From NCBI GenBank assembly GCA_021463145.1, contig JAJTWZ010000032.1:1-46820 (forward strand): DNA of 46,820 nucleotides, in the 5' to 3' direction. The notes below the pieces were generated by a model. It was not told the origin of the DNA. It saw nothing but the letters and a program-made list of their open reading frames with translations, and made no database searches. Positions within the stretch are counted from its first letter, which is position 1. The number at the start of each line of letters is the position of its first letter. Shown piece after piece: positions 28,268-37,840 of this stretch. The stretch comes from Blastocatellia bacterium. GTDB lineage: Bacteria > Acidobacteriota > Blastocatellia > UBA7656 > JADIYM01. The position numbers and the translations under genes were made by a program.

Positions 28268-28283
28268 GTGATCGCGCGATCAC
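28268..28283. repeat. Perfect 16-bp palindrome between convergent genes
   Basis: GTGATCGCGCGATCAC lies between the importer permease stop and the end of the secreted-protein gene, overlapping the latter's stop codon. It could form a small hairpin in both transcripts or bind a dimeric protein. There is no T-run, so I do not call it an intrinsic terminator. Confidence 0.4.
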
Positions 28284-28783
28284 AGCGTCTTCATGGTGAT
28301 TATCGTGTAGGGTTTTTCGCCAGCGGTGCGGCTGTACGCAACCCAATAACCGAGGGCGGGATAATCGATTCTCCTCGATCCGGACCCGTCAGGTGCGAAC
28401 TCGATACTCGAGCCGAGCACGGCCTCGGGTGTCGGAGCCTTGCTCTCGTAGCCAATGTATGTCGCAACAATGGCTTCGGCCTTGCCGTCTTCGCCGTAGT
28501 AGACGCGGGCCCTTTCGACGTCCGAGAACTCGAAGTATTCCACCGTGTCGTCTTTCTCTTTCGGCTTCCCAAGGAGCTTGTGGATTTCCTCGGCCGCCAT
28601 GCCGAGCCGCGCGCCCTTGAGTTCCTGATAGAGCGGGGCCTTCGGCGTGGACACTGCTGCTGCCGAGCCAGCGGTTTGACCCGCCTGAGAGGCCAGGGCC
28701 AAGGTCGGCGCGATGGTCAACAGGACCACTGTGAGGGCGCTTCTAAAACCACCGCCCGCTGCGATCTTTGAACTCTTCTTCAT
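28280..28783 (-). CDS. Small secreted protein of unknown function
   Basis: A 167-residue product from the ATG at 28781-28783, preceded by a strong ribosome site (AGGAGGT, about ten bases upstream). Residues 1-32 form a signal peptide (KKSSK..., then LTVVLLTIAPTLALA, with cleavage likely before SQAGQ). The mature part has a stretch LGMAAEEIHKLLGKPKEKDD with VEYFEF shortly after, and a domain of short strands. The pattern recalls periplasmic SmpA/OmlA-like or DUF-type folds (G-M...E.....LGKP), but I cannot name it. It has its own sigma-54 promoter and is divergent from a histidine kinase/NtrC pair, so it is the most direct candidate target of that system. Confidence 0.75.
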   Translation of the reverse strand: MKKSSKIAAGGGFRSALTVVLLTIAPTLALASQAGQTAGSAAAVSTPKAPLYQELKGARLGMAAEEIHKLLGKPKEKDDTVEYFEFSDVERARVYYGEDGKAEAIVATYIGYESKAPTPEAVLGSSIEFAPDGSGSRRIDYPALGYWVAYSRTAGEKPYTIITMKTL

Positions 28784-28815
28784 CTTGAATGAGTACCTCC
28801 TGTAGCCGATCCGAC

Positions 28816-28831
28816 TGCAAAGGACATACCA
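28816..28831 (-). promoter_or_regulatory. Sigma-54 promoter of the secreted-protein gene
   Basis: The minus strand reads TGGTATGTCCTTTGCA: TGG-ATG with correct spacing to a perfect TTGCA. It differs from TGGCACG only by two C-to-T changes. Predicted start near 28805, followed by AGGAGGT and the ATG at 28783. The enhancer-like 23-bp site is about 190 bases upstream. Confidence 0.65.
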
Positions 28832-28983
28832 GCCGTCCGGAATTCGACGTGAACCAGGCCTCGAAGTCGCGAAAGCTCGACCGAAGCCTGGGATTTCCGT
28901 TCGACCCGCCGTCGCGCGGTTCGGCAAAGCCGGAAAGCACGGTGTGAACAGCCTATGGACCGAGAGGTCAGGGCATCGCCGCA

Positions 28984-29006
28984 GTGTCCCAGAATTCCAC
29001 AGTTCT
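28984..29006. promoter_or_regulatory. Putative enhancer site (copy 2 of a shared 23-bp motif)
   Basis: GTGTCcCAGAaTTCC followed by aCAGTTCT. The inner 18 bases form an imperfect dyad, CAGAA...TTCTG. It lies between the divergent secreted-protein and kinase genes, 73 bases before the kinase ATG, and matches 22468-22490 at 20 of 23 positions. It could serve both the secreted-protein promoter and control of the kinase operon. Confidence 0.55.
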
Positions 29007-29078
29007 GCGTCGAGATGTCGCAGGGCGCGGGCAACCGCCCCGTTCACCACGACGAAGTCGTTTTACGCTCGAGGGGAT

Positions 29079-30671
29079 ATGATGAATCAGGTATCGAGTG
29101 ACGGACGCGGTGCACAGGACGCGTGGAATGGCCGCGGACTTGCATTCCGTTTCCGCAGATTGCGAATGAGTACGAGTACCAAACTGATTCTGACGTTGAC
29201 ACTTGTCGTTGGTGCCGTCATGGCGTCGGCAGGCTACGCACTCGTGCGCAACCAGGAAACGGCCTTGATGGCACACAGGCAGAACGAAGTTCTTGCGCAC
29301 GCCATCACGCTCCAGTTGGCGCTCGACGAGGCCTACCGAGCCGGGCGGCCCGAGAGCGCCACGTCACTGATCGACCGGCTCAGCGAAAACCCGAAAATCG
29401 AGGGAGTGATCCTCTACGACGAACGGGGACAGGTCGCTGTGCAGTCGAAACCCATCGTCACCACCGGATCTGGACATTTGGAAGATGTTCAGCGGGTCAT
29501 CGAAACAGGTGAAACGGTCGAACGCCTGCTGCGCATCGACGACGCCGACTTCCTGTCGGTCATCATGCCGGTACGCCTCGAGGGCGGGCAGGCCGCCTTC
29601 GAGATCGTCGAGGTGACGACATTCGTCAAGGCCGACATCCGGGAAGCCCGCGCGACCATCGTGGTAACGACACTCTTGCTGTTCGCGATGATTTTCGCGG
29701 TGGTCGTGCTCGTCACGCGCCGCAACCACACGAGGCCGATCGCTGCCCTGCTTGCCGGGGCCCGCGCGCTCGGCGGCGGCGAGCATGGCTACCGGGTTGC
29801 CGTCGATCACGGCGGTGCAGAGTTCACAGAACTTGCAAGCGAGTTCAACCGGATGGCAGATCGTCTCGCGGAACAGCGCAGCGCCGCCGAACGCGACGCC
29901 GACCAGAGGCTGACGCTCGAACGAAGCATTCGTCACAATGAAAGGCTCGCCCTCGTCGGACGCCTCGCCGCGGGAGTCGCGCACGAGATGGGAGCGCCTC
30001 TCAATGTCATTGACGGGCGGGCGGCGCAGATTCTGTCACAGCCGAACGCGTCGCTCGATCGACGCCAGCGGAATCTCACGATCATCCGGACGCAGACGCA
30101 GCGCATTGCCCGAATCGTCCGGCAACTTCTCGGCCTGGCGCGGCCCTACGACCTGCATCCCGTTGAGCTCGACCTCGGGCGTCTTGCGCGCAGTGCATGC
30201 GATCTGGTCGAGCCGGAGGCCAACGCCGCTGCCGTCGAGATCATCGTGTCGGCACCCGGCGCCGCTGTCGTTGAAGTCGACGAACAGCTTGTTCAGCAGG
30301 TGCTTCTGAATCTTTGCCTGAACGCCGTGCAGGCGATGCCGCACGGTGGGCGGCTGCGCGTCGGAGTATCGACGGATACCGGGGGAGGGGAGGTTCTGGT
30401 ACGAGTCTGCGACTCAGGACCGGGTATTTCGCCCGATGATCTTCCCCAGGTTTTCGATCCGTTCTTCACCACGAAGGACGTCGGCAGCGGCACCGGTCTC
30501 GGCCTGAGCGTGTCGCGCCGGATCATCGAGGAGCACGGCGGCCGCATCGAGGCCGCCAACGATCCGTCGGGCGGAGCGGTATTTACCGTCCATCTACCGC
30601 TACCGGTCAAACCAGGCTCAGCAGCGGAAGAGGAGGTGGCAGCAGTTGGCAACACGGCTACTGGTCGCTGA
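29079..30671 (+). CDS. Membrane-bound sensor histidine kinase (NtrB/ZraS-like)
   Basis: A 530-residue kinase from the ATG at 29079, which has GAGGGG just before it; Met2 is an equally good start. Two membrane segments (about 34-55 and 191-213) enclose a ~135-residue periplasmic sensor. A HAMP domain (about 214-266) is followed by the H-box [18 protein letters not shown] with His302, then N ([11 protein letters not shown]), G1 (DSGPGI), F (FDPFFTTKD) and G2 (GTGLGLS) boxes of the HATPase. It is thus a complete ATP-binding autokinase. The gene overlaps the activator gene by 26 bases, so they form a cognate pair. The signal is unknown; the regulon suggested by the shared 23-bp site points to osmotic or envelope stress. 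Confidence 0.9.
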   Translation: MMNQVSSDGRGAQDAWNGRGLAFRFRRLRMSTSTKLILTLTLVVGAVMASAGYALVRNQETALMAHRQNEVLAHAITLQLALDEAYRAGRPESATSLIDRLSENPKIEGVILYDERGQVAVQSKPIVTTGSGHLEDVQRVIETGETVERLLRIDDADFLSVIMPVRLEGGQAAFEIVEVTTFVKADIREARATIVVTTLLLFAMIFAVVVLVTRRNHTRPIAALLAGARALGGGEHGYRVAVDHGGAEFTELASEFNRMADRLAEQRSAAERDADQRLTLERSIRHNERLALVGRLAAGVAHEMGAPLNVIDGRAAQILSQPNASLDRRQRNLTIIRTQTQRIARIVRQLLGLARPYDLHPVELDLGRLARSACDLVEPEANAAAVEIIVSAPGAAVVEVDEQLVQQVLLNLCLNAVQAMPHGGRLRVGVSTDTGGGEVLVRVCDSGPGISPDDLPQVFDPFFTTKDVGSGTGLGLSVSRRIIEEHGGRIEAANDPSGGAVFTVHLPLPVKPGSAAEEEVAAVGNTATGR

Positions 30672-31998
30672 GGACGACGCCGACATGCGCGACTTCCTCG
30701 TCGACGTTCTCGAGGATGCGGGCTACGAGACCGTCGGCGCAATCGACGGCGTCAAGGCCATCGAGCGCGTTTCGACTGGCCGCGAACACATCGATCTCGT
30801 GATCACGGACGTTCGAATGCCCGGGGCGAGCGGTGCCGAGCTCCTCGCCGCTGTCCGCGAGCATCGCACGGAGGCACCCGTGATCGTCATCACCGCTTTC
30901 GGCTCGGTACATCACGCCGTCGAGATGGTGAAGGCAGGCGCCTATCACTACCTCACGAAGCCCTTTGAAGCAACGGATCTTCTGGCGTCCGTCGAGGCTG
31001 CTCTCGAGGCGTCGGCGCCTCAGCGCGAGCACGCGCGCCTGCGCCGCGAAGTTCCCCTGGCCCCCGAGCGCATCATCGGTGCTTCCCGCCTCATGCGCGA
31101 GCTTTTCGATCTGATCGATCGCGCAGCTCGAAGTTCGAGCACGATCCTACTCTCCGGCGAGTCGGGAACCGGGAAGGAGCTCGTCGCCCGCGCCGTCCAC
31201 GAGGCATCCGGGCGGCGTGGTCCGTTCATTCCCGTCAACTGTGCCGCGATTCCGGCCGACCTCATCGAGTCCGAGCTCTTTGGCCATACGGACGGTGCGT
31301 TCACCGGCGCAAGGCAGGCCCGGCCGGGCTTGTTCGAAGCGGCCAACGGCGGAACCCTGTTCCTTGACGAGGTCGGCGAACTTCCGCTCGTCGTTCAGCC
31401 CAAGCTGCTGCGCGCGCTGCAGGAGGGTGCCGTGAGGCGCGTCGGAGCGGACCGTGAACGCGAAGTCGACGCGCGACTGGTGGCGGCCACGAACCGTGAC
31501 CTCGAGGTACACGTATCTCAGGGTCGTTTCCGCGAGGACCTGTACTGGCGACTCAACGTGATACCCATTCACATTCCTCCTCTGCGCGAAAGGGCCATGG
31601 ACATTCCACTCCTCGTCGACCACTTCATGACACGTGCCTGCCTTGCCGCAGGGCGCCAACCGCTCGACGTCGCGCCGGACACACTCGCAATCCTGACGGC
31701 CTATTCGTGGCCGGGAAACGTCAGGGAGCTCGAGAACGCCGTCGAGCGGGCGCTCGCGCTCGCGCGCGGACCGAGGCTCACGCCCGACGATCTTCCCGAG
31801 CGCATTCGAACGACGGGTGAAGCCGCGGCTGTGATCGTCCGGGCGCAGGAGAGGCGACTTACACTTCGGGAGCTCGAGAGGGAATACATTCTCGAGACGG
31901 TGCATCGCACCGGGGGAAACAAATCGCGCGCCGCCGAGATGTTGGGACTCGACCGGAAGACCCTCCACCGGAAGCTCAATGAATACGGCAGTGAGTGA
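30646..31998 (+). CDS. NtrC-family sigma-54-dependent response regulator
   Basis: A 450-residue activator starting at a TTG at 30646 after AGGAGG, inside the end of the kinase gene. The receiver domain has D10/D11 and phospho-acceptor D55 ([10 protein letters not shown]). The AAA+ domain has Walker A GESGTGKE (171-178), the sigma-54 contact loop GAFTGA (217-222) and Walker [11 protein letters not shown] (236-245). A Fis-type helix-turn-helix ends the chain ([20 protein letters not shown]). When phosphorylated by the kinase it should open sigma-54 promoters from enhancer sites. Candidate targets are the secreted-protein gene, the mscS operon and the sucrose operon. The stop overlaps the start of the pgpH-like gene. 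Confidence 0.93.
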   Translation: MATRLLVAEDDADMRDFLVDVLEDAGYETVGAIDGVKAIERVSTGREHIDLVITDVRMPGASGAELLAAVREHRTEAPVIVITAFGSVHHAVEMVKAGAYHYLTKPFEATDLLASVEAALEASAPQREHARLRREVPLAPERIIGASRLMRELFDLIDRAARSSSTILLSGESGTGKELVARAVHEASGRRGPFIPVNCAAIPADLIESELFGHTDGAFTGARQARPGLFEAANGGTLFLDEVGELPLVVQPKLLRALQEGAVRRVGADREREVDARLVAATNRDLEVHVSQGRFREDLYWRLNVIPIHIPPLRERAMDIPLLVDHFMTRACLAAGRQPLDVAPDTLAILTAYSWPGNVRELENAVERALALARGPRLTPDDLPERIRTTGEAAAVIVRAQERRLTLRELEREYILETVHRTGGNKSRAAEMLGLDRKTLHRKLNEYGSE

Positions 31999-34297
31999 CC
32001 GCACGTCGCCGAGAGGTGTTTGGCGCACGTGGCGGAATGCTGGTCCTCGCGAGCGTTGGATGCTGGGAGCAAGTGTCGCGGCACTCGCCGCGTGCGCCTG
32101 GATCGTCGCTTCAACGGGCTCGGTTCCGAACCTCGACTACTCAGTTGGCGACCTGGTTCGAGCCGAGATTGTGTCCCCGGTGTCGTTTTCGGTCCTGGAT
32201 CCGGAGCGCACGGAGGCACGCCGGGCCGAAGCGGCCGGGCGTATCGTGCCCGTTTTCGACTACGACCCAGACAGGAATACACGAGCGATTGAGCAGCTCG
32301 AGGCCTCACTCGTTCACCTTCGCGCGGTGTATGAAGCCGAGCGGTCGACGGAGAATCCGCCCGTTCCCGAGACGTTCGCGGAGGCGCATCTCGAGGAGTT
32401 TCCTCTCGGCAATGCGTCGCTACTCGCGCTGTTGGCGCGACGGAGTTTCGACCCGGCGCTCATCGAGGCGCTTGTCCAGGTGCTCGAGCGGCATTCGAGC
32501 GGATTCCTCATCGCCGATGATGTCGCTGCCGTGCCGGAGCTTGAGGCGCGCGTGGCGGCGACCGGCGAGCACTTCGCTCTGTCGTTTCGAACCGTTCGCC
32601 GGCTCTCGTTCGCGAAAGGACCCTTGCGTGCCGAACTCCTCGAATTGCCGGGACTGACCGTCGCGGAGAGGCGGCAGATCGGCGCGGCGATCGAAGGCCT
32701 CATTTCCAGTACGCTGACGTTCGACGGCGCGGCGACGGCGGCTGGCCGCCAGGCGGCTCGCGATGCGATAGCGGAGGTCCGGGACGAGTATCAGGCTGGA
32801 CAGCTCGTTGCTTACCGCAATCAGCGCGTCGACGATCGCATTGCGCGCGCACTCGAGGAACTGCGATCGAGGGCGACGACGCCCAACCGAGTGGCCAAGT
32901 GGTGTGCGCTCCTTACCGCGATCCTGGTCATTTCGATCGGCTTGATGCGGACGACCGAAGAAGTTCGGTCGTCCGGACTTTCCAGGGGCCGCGCTGCGCT
33001 TCTCGTGACGCTCACGCTCGTTTGCCAGGTGGCGGTCGTGCGCTTCGGACTCCAGATCGCCGAAGGACTCGGAAACATTCCCTCGGCACCCGGACTCTAT
33101 GGTGGCCCGTTCTACGTGTACGCGATTCCCGTGGCCGTCGCGCCGCTCGTCATCGCGCTGCTCGTCGACCGTACGCTCGGTCTTGTCGTGGGCCTGACGG
33201 CCGTCCCGCTGCTCGCTCTGATGACGGCTGGCTATCCCGGGGGAGGACTGGCTTTTGGGGTCTACGTCGCCGCGGCCGCTGTTGTCGCCTCGCGAGGGAG
33301 CATCCGGTATCACTCGCGTTTCGAGCTCGTTCGGGTTGGGCTTCTCCTGTGCGTGGTGCAAGTTGCCATCTCCGCCGCGGCGGCGGTGCTTGCAGGCGAC
33401 GGAACGCTCGACGGGCGTCGCGTTGCGAGCACCGCTTGCCTCGCCGCTCTCGGCGGCGTTCTTGGGGTGGCCCTTTCGGCGATCGTCTTGCCGGTCGCAG
33501 AGCGGCTTTTTCACATCGTGAGCGACGTTCGGTTGCTCGAGCTCGCCAACGCCGACCACGACCTTCTGCGTGAGCTGGCGATCGATGCTCCCGGCACGCA
33601 CCAGCATTCCTACGTGATGAGTTCGGTCGCGACGGAAGCGGCAAAAGCCATCGGGGCCAATCCGCTGCTCGTGCGCATCGGAGCCTTCTTTCACGATGTC
33701 GGCAAGCTCCATGCGCCGGATATGTTCGCGGAGAACCAGCGCGGCGGGCCGAATCCGCACGACCTGCTCGAACCGGCCGAGAGTGCTCGAATCATCATTC
33801 GTCATGTCTCGTACGGAGTCGAGCGGGCACGGGCTGCCGGGATTCCGCCGCAGATCTGCGAACTCATCACCGGCCATCACGGGACGCGGACTCTTCATTT
33901 CTTTCTCGAGAAAGCAAAGCGCGAGGCGACTGAGGGCACCACGGTCGACGAGACTCAATTCCGGTACCCAGGACCCAAGCCGCAGACGAAGGAATCGGCC
34001 ATTCTGATGCTTGCCGATGGAGCCGAGGCTGCGGTGCGAAGCCTCGATCATCCGACGCGGGAGACGATCGAGGCCATCGTTCATAAGATCGCCGACACAG
34101 TCGTTGGTGACCATCAACTCGACGAGTGCGGGATCACGCTCTCCGAGGTCGCCCGGGTACGAGAGGCGATCGTCGAGACGCTGTTGCACGTCCATCACCG
34201 ACGCGTCAAATATCCGGGTTTCAACCCTCCGTCCGGGACGGAAGTCGCCGGAGGCGAGGTGGGCTCCCCGAGGAGGTTCGAGGCCGCGGACCGATGA
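31979..34297 (+). CDS. pgpH: PgpH-type c-di-AMP phosphodiesterase (7TMR-HD membrane protein)
   Basis: A 772-residue protein with the three-part PgpH layout. There is one N-terminal membrane segment (about 28-46), then a 250-residue extracytoplasmic 7TMR-HDED domain with IVPVFDYDPD, and seven membrane segments from about 305 to 505. A cytoplasmic HD phosphohydrolase domain follows, starting PGTHQHSYVMSSVA (about 538) with the metal pair in GAFFHDVGKL (about 568-577) and TGHHG later. Members hydrolyse the second messenger c-di-AMP, which governs K+ and osmolyte transport in many bacteria. Its ATG at 31979 lies inside the end of the activator gene, an unusual operon partner. A GTG at 31991 is a second start option. 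Confidence 0.9.
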   Translation: MNTAVSDRTSPRGVWRTWRNAGPRERWMLGASVAALAACAWIVASTGSVPNLDYSVGDLVRAEIVSPVSFSVLDPERTEARRAEAAGRIVPVFDYDPDRNTRAIEQLEASLVHLRAVYEAERSTENPPVPETFAEAHLEEFPLGNASLLALLARRSFDPALIEALVQVLERHSSGFLIADDVAAVPELEARVAATGEHFALSFRTVRRLSFAKGPLRAELLELPGLTVAERRQIGAAIEGLISSTLTFDGAATAAGRQAARDAIAEVRDEYQAGQLVAYRNQRVDDRIARALEELRSRATTPNRVAKWCALLTAILVISIGLMRTTEEVRSSGLSRGRAALLVTLTLVCQVAVVRFGLQIAEGLGNIPSAPGLYGGPFYVYAIPVAVAPLVIALLVDRTLGLVVGLTAVPLLALMTAGYPGGGLAFGVYVAAAAVVASRGSIRYHSRFELVRVGLLLCVVQVAISAAAAVLAGDGTLDGRRVASTACLAALGGVLGVALSAIVLPVAERLFHIVSDVRLLELANADHDLLRELAIDAPGTHQHSYVMSSVATEAAKAIGANPLLVRIGAFFHDVGKLHAPDMFAENQRGGPNPHDLLEPAESARIIIRHVSYGVERARAAGIPPQICELITGHHGTRTLHFFLEKAKREATEGTTVDETQFRYPGPKPQTKESAILMLADGAEAAVRSLDHPTRETIEAIVHKIADTVVGDHQLDECGITLSEVARVREAIVETLLHVHHRRVKYPGFNPPSGTEVAGGEVGSPRRFEAADR

Positions 34298-34560
34298 CGA
34301 TCCGGGGCCATCAATAGAGGGCGAGGCTGAACCCGTGGGATTCTCCGCGGCGAACGATTCGTCGCTGCCTGGATTGCCGCCACGGTCTCACGGGTGTCGT
34401 ATTCGATGACCCGCCGTCGCGCTCCGAGCCCGCTCAAAGCCTTCGTTCCGGAGCCGAGCACGATCGGATTCTGGAAGCGCGGCAAAGTCGCCCCTCTGCT
34501 GCGTGGTCCTCGCGTTGACGGCTGGGCGGATCGAGCTGCTGGCGGGTGATGTCTGTCTGA

Positions 34561-35985
34561 TCAATTCGTCGATGCAGTGACCGCCACCTTCGGCTCATCG
34601 ACCACTGCGACCGGACGTACCTTGAGGCGCTCTTCAAGGTAGCTCGCGAGGCGCGCCCGGAGGCGAGCCTGCTGCGATCGCGACGTCCCGCGGGCAAACG
34701 ACACGAAAACGACGCGTGCGGGAACGACCTCCGACTTCTCCTTCTCGGTTGAAAGGTCGCTGACGCTTGGCGCATACAGGGCCCGGTCGATTTCCGGAAA
34801 CGCCGCTGCGATCTCTCCTCGCAGAGCCTCGATCTCTTCAGGATCGCCGCCGATTCGCCTGAGCGTCTCCTTCGCGCGACGGGCCTCCTCGTCGCGGGCG
34901 AGGCGCTCATCCCGCTGAGCCTGGGCGATCGCCTCGAGCCGCAGTTCGAGATCGCTCTGAACCTCTCCGATCATCGCTTTCCGCGCCGATTGGGACAGTC
35001 CGGCGTCGATTACTTTGAGCTCAAAGCCCTCGAGCCCATAGTTCACAAGCTGATGCCGAACCTCCGCAAGGATGTCCGGCTCGATCGGCTCTCCGGCGAC
35101 ATAGACCTGGAGTTGCGCCGGAACAACGTCTGCTCGCACGGTCCATCTCAGCGTCGTTCGTACGTCGGTGTCGACCTCAGCTCGCACGAATCGCTGGATG
35201 TTGCGGTCGATTCTCTGACGCTCGACGACTCGAATGAGCAGGTACACGCTCGGAATGGTCACGGCGATGACGAACGCCAGAACGAGCAGGCGAACGCGCA
35301 TCGTGGTCCGACTGTCGACTTCCACGTGACGGGGAAAGCGAAGTAACCGGACCACGACGAACGTAGCGAAGCTGATGAAGACCGCATTGAGGAAGAAGAG
35401 GTAGAACGCGCCAAAGAAGGCCGTCGCGTCCGCCTTGGCAAGCCCGTAGCCCGCCGTGCAGAGCGGCGGCATGAGCGCTGTAGCGATAGCGACGCCAGGG
35501 ATGGCATTCGTCTTTTCGAGCCGCGACATGGCGACGATGCCTGCCGTTCCGCCGAAAAGAGCAATGCCCACATCGAGAAGCGTCGGGACCGTGCGCGCCG
35601 CAATTTCGTCGGTCACGAGGCCGAGCGGCGAGATCCAGAAATAACCGGCGCTGACGGCCAGGCTGAGTCCAACCGCGACCATCAGGCTGCGCATCGCGGC
35701 GCCAAGCAGCTTCCAGTCCCAGGTCGCGACCGAGAGCCCCACGGCGAGTATCGGCGACATGAGGGGCGAAACGAGCATGGCGCCGATGATGACGGCGGAG
35801 GAGTTCGTGTCGAGTCCGATCGAGGCAAGCGCCGAGGAGGTGAGAAGGAGCCAAAGATTCGTTCCGCGAAGGCTGACGCCCTTGCAGATCGACTCTACCG
35901 TACCGTCTACATCCGTGCCCTTCCGCAATGCGAAAGAGCGCAGAACGGCGATTTTCAGTCGCATACGGTATGTGCTTCGGCCCAT
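34561..35985 (-). CDS. DUF389-family membrane protein
   Basis: A 474-residue protein. After a short basic N-terminus, about six membrane segments (about 42-260) carry the DUF389 signatures: SAVIIGAMLVSPLMSPILAV and GVAIATALMPPLCTAGYGLA. The C-terminal 210 residues are soluble, with a coiled-coil stretch full of Arg/Glu/Ala (about 345-400) and a final beta-rich segment. The biochemical role of DUF389 proteins is not established; they are thought to be transporters or membrane-stress proteins. The protein is convergent with the pgpH-like gene. The 263 bases between them hold no clear gene. Confidence 0.85.
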   Translation of the reverse strand: MGRSTYRMRLKIAVLRSFALRKGTDVDGTVESICKGVSLRGTNLWLLLTSSALASIGLDTNSSAVIIGAMLVSPLMSPILAVGLSVATWDWKLLGAAMRSLMVAVGLSLAVSAGYFWISPLGLVTDEIAARTVPTLLDVGIALFGGTAGIVAMSRLEKTNAIPGVAIATALMPPLCTAGYGLAKADATAFFGAFYLFFLNAVFISFATFVVVRLLRFPRHVEVDSRTTMRVRLLVLAFVIAVTIPSVYLLIRVVERQRIDRNIQRFVRAEVDTDVRTTLRWTVRADVVPAQLQVYVAGEPIEPDILAEVRHQLVNYGLEGFELKVIDAGLSQSARKAMIGEVQSDLELRLEAIAQAQRDERLARDEEARRAKETLRRIGGDPEEIEALRGEIAAAFPEIDRALYAPSVSDLSTEKEKSEVVPARVVFVSFARGTSRSQQARLRARLASYLEERLKVRPVAVVDEPKVAVTASTN

Positions 35986-36206
35986 TCGGTCTAATACACC
36001 CAGGAGGGGCGACTTCGAAGTTTTCGGCGACCAGGCTCCGCCAACCTACCGAACGCCCACGTAGGTGAGATTGTGGAGTTGCGAAGGATACTATAGCGGC
36101 GACTTTGAGCCGTCGGTTTCAAGTCGCACTCATCCGGCAGTCGGGAATGCCCCGCTGCTCGCGCACATCTCGAGACTCGAGGCCGAGCTACTGCGAAACG
36201 TCCGCC

Positions 36207-37826
36207 TCAGCCTCTGAGCTTCCGGATCTTCATCGTCCGAAGCCGCGACGCCAGTGTCGTCGGCTTGATCCCAAGCAACGCCGCTGCTCCGCCCGGTCCG
36301 TAGATTCGCCAATCGGCCGCCTCGAGCGCGGCCATCACGTTTTCGCGCTCGCGTCGTTGCCATTCCGCCTGCGTCACGAACGCCCGCGATTCTCCGGTCT
36401 GAGCCGCATCGGGAGGTTGAAAGCCTGATTCTCGTTCCTCCGGCAGGAGCTGTTCGAGGTCGAGCGGCCGCGATCCGCCGCGGGTCAGGATGATTGCGCG
36501 CTCGACTACGTTCTGCAGCTCTCGGACGTTGCCCGGCCAGTCGTACCGGGCGAGCCTCGCCATCTGCGCGGCATCTATCTGCAAGTCCCGAGAGCGACCC
36601 TGCCGGCGCGCCGTATCGATCACGTGGTGCACCAGTAGCGGAATGTCCTCCCTGCGATCGCGAAGCGAAGGAACCTCGAGCGGGAACACGCTAAGCCGGA
36701 AGTAGAGGTCCTGCCTGAACGTCCCATTCTCGACCTCGCGTCTGAGCTCGCGGTTCGACGCAGCTACAACACGAACGTCGACACGCCGGGTGCGTTCCTC
36801 GCCTACACGTTCGAAGGAGCCTTCCTGAAGGACGCGCAACAGTTTGCCCTGCAGCTCGAGCGGAATCTCACTGACTTCGTCGAGGAACAGCGTTCCTCCA
36901 TCAGCGAGCTCGAACCGGCCCACTCGATCCCGATGTGCGCCGGTGAATGCGCCTCGGGCGTGTCCGAAGAACTCGCTTTCGAACAGGTCTCTCGGTATGG
37001 CCGCACAGTTGACTTTCACCATGGCGGCGTGCGCTCGCCGGCTGCGATCGTGTATCGCGCAGGCGATCAGCTCCTTTCCGGTTCCAGACTCGCCGAGGAC
37101 CAGCACGTTCGCATCAGTTGGAGCAACGAGGCCGATCTGCTCGAGCAGCTTCTGCAGTGCCGGACTCTGACCGACGATGTCGCTGAAGGCTCGTTCCTGT
37201 CGAACCTCCTCGCGAAGGTACTCATTCTCGAGGCGGAGCTGGTCGCGAAGGCGCTCGATTTCGGCAAAAGCCCGGCTGTTGACCATGGCCACAGCGGCGT
37301 GGTCGGCGAGGATGCGGAGCCACGAAAACTCCGCCGCGTCGAGCGGTCGCCTGCTGAAGATGCCGAGTACGCCGAGTATCTCGTTCCGGAAGATCAACGG
37401 TTGACCGGCGAACACCCGGATGCCCTCCCGGACTGCCCACTTCGGATGCATGATCCACGGCTGATCCACCGTGATGTCCGGAAGCAGCATCGGTGTGCCG
37501 GTGGCGCCGATTGTCCCGATTTTCAGGGCTCCGAGGGGGAAACGGCGAAAGTCGCCGTCCAATCGAGACCAGTCCTCGACGTCCGGCTTAGACGGATTGC
37601 CGCCACTCGCGGCCAGATGCAGGCACTCAGTCTGATCGGGACACTTCAGCCGCATCGGACACTTGCCGCAGATGTCACCTGGCGCCCGGAGCCAGATCCG
37701 AGCCAATGCAATCCCCGGCATCGCCACGAGACCGGCAACGATACGGTCAAGTACCGCCTGAACCGAACGCTCCTGCGCTACCTGAAGTGCAAGTGATTGA
37801 AGGCTCTCGAGCTCCACAGATTCCAA
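36207..37826 (-). CDS. Sigma-54-dependent Fis-family activator with four-cysteine GAF domain
   Basis: A 539-residue NorR/FhlA-type regulator. The N-terminal GAF domain (about 10-190) contains ICGKCPMRLKCPDQTECLHL, putting cysteines at 53, 56, 62 and 68 (C-x2-C-x5-C-x5-C), a likely metal or Fe-S/redox sensing site. The AAA+ domain has GESGTGKEL (about 245), GAFTGA (292-297) and [13 protein letters not shown] Fis-type DNA-binding domain ends the chain. The TTG at 37826 or the GTG three codons later may be the start; neither has a strong ribosome site. It is divergent from an AhpD-like gene that has its own sigma-54 promoter, so it very probably activates that gene in response to oxidative, nitrosative or electrophile stress. 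Confidence 0.9.
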   Translation of the reverse strand: MESVELESLQSLALQVAQERSVQAVLDRIVAGLVAMPGIALARIWLRAPGDICGKCPMRLKCPDQTECLHLAASGGNPSKPDVEDWSRLDGDFRRFPLGALKIGTIGATGTPMLLPDITVDQPWIMHPKWAVREGIRVFAGQPLIFRNEILGVLGIFSRRPLDAAEFSWLRILADHAAVAMVNSRAFAEIERLRDQLRLENEYLREEVRQERAFSDIVGQSPALQKLLEQIGLVAPTDANVLVLGESGTGKELIACAIHDRSRRAHAAMVKVNCAAIPRDLFESEFFGHARGAFTGAHRDRVGRFELADGGTLFLDEVSEIPLELQGKLLRVLQEGSFERVGEERTRRVDVRVVAASNRELRREVENGTFRQDLYFRLSVFPLEVPSLRDRREDIPLLVHHVIDTARRQGRSRDLQIDAAQMARLARYDWPGNVRELQNVVERAIILTRGGSRPLDLEQLLPEERESGFQPPDAAQTGESRAFVTQAEWQRRERENVMAALEAADWRIYGPGGAAALLGIKPTTLASRLRTMKIRKLRG

Positions 37827-37840
37827 ACTACACGAAATGT

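Noticed and set aside
34360-34490. Minus-strand fragment resembling the C-terminus of a RibD/dihydrofolate-reductase-like protein (FQNPIVLGSGTKALSG)
   Set aside because: Only about 20 residues fit, no start or rest of the gene is present, and the region is a short gap between convergent genes; too weak to annotate.
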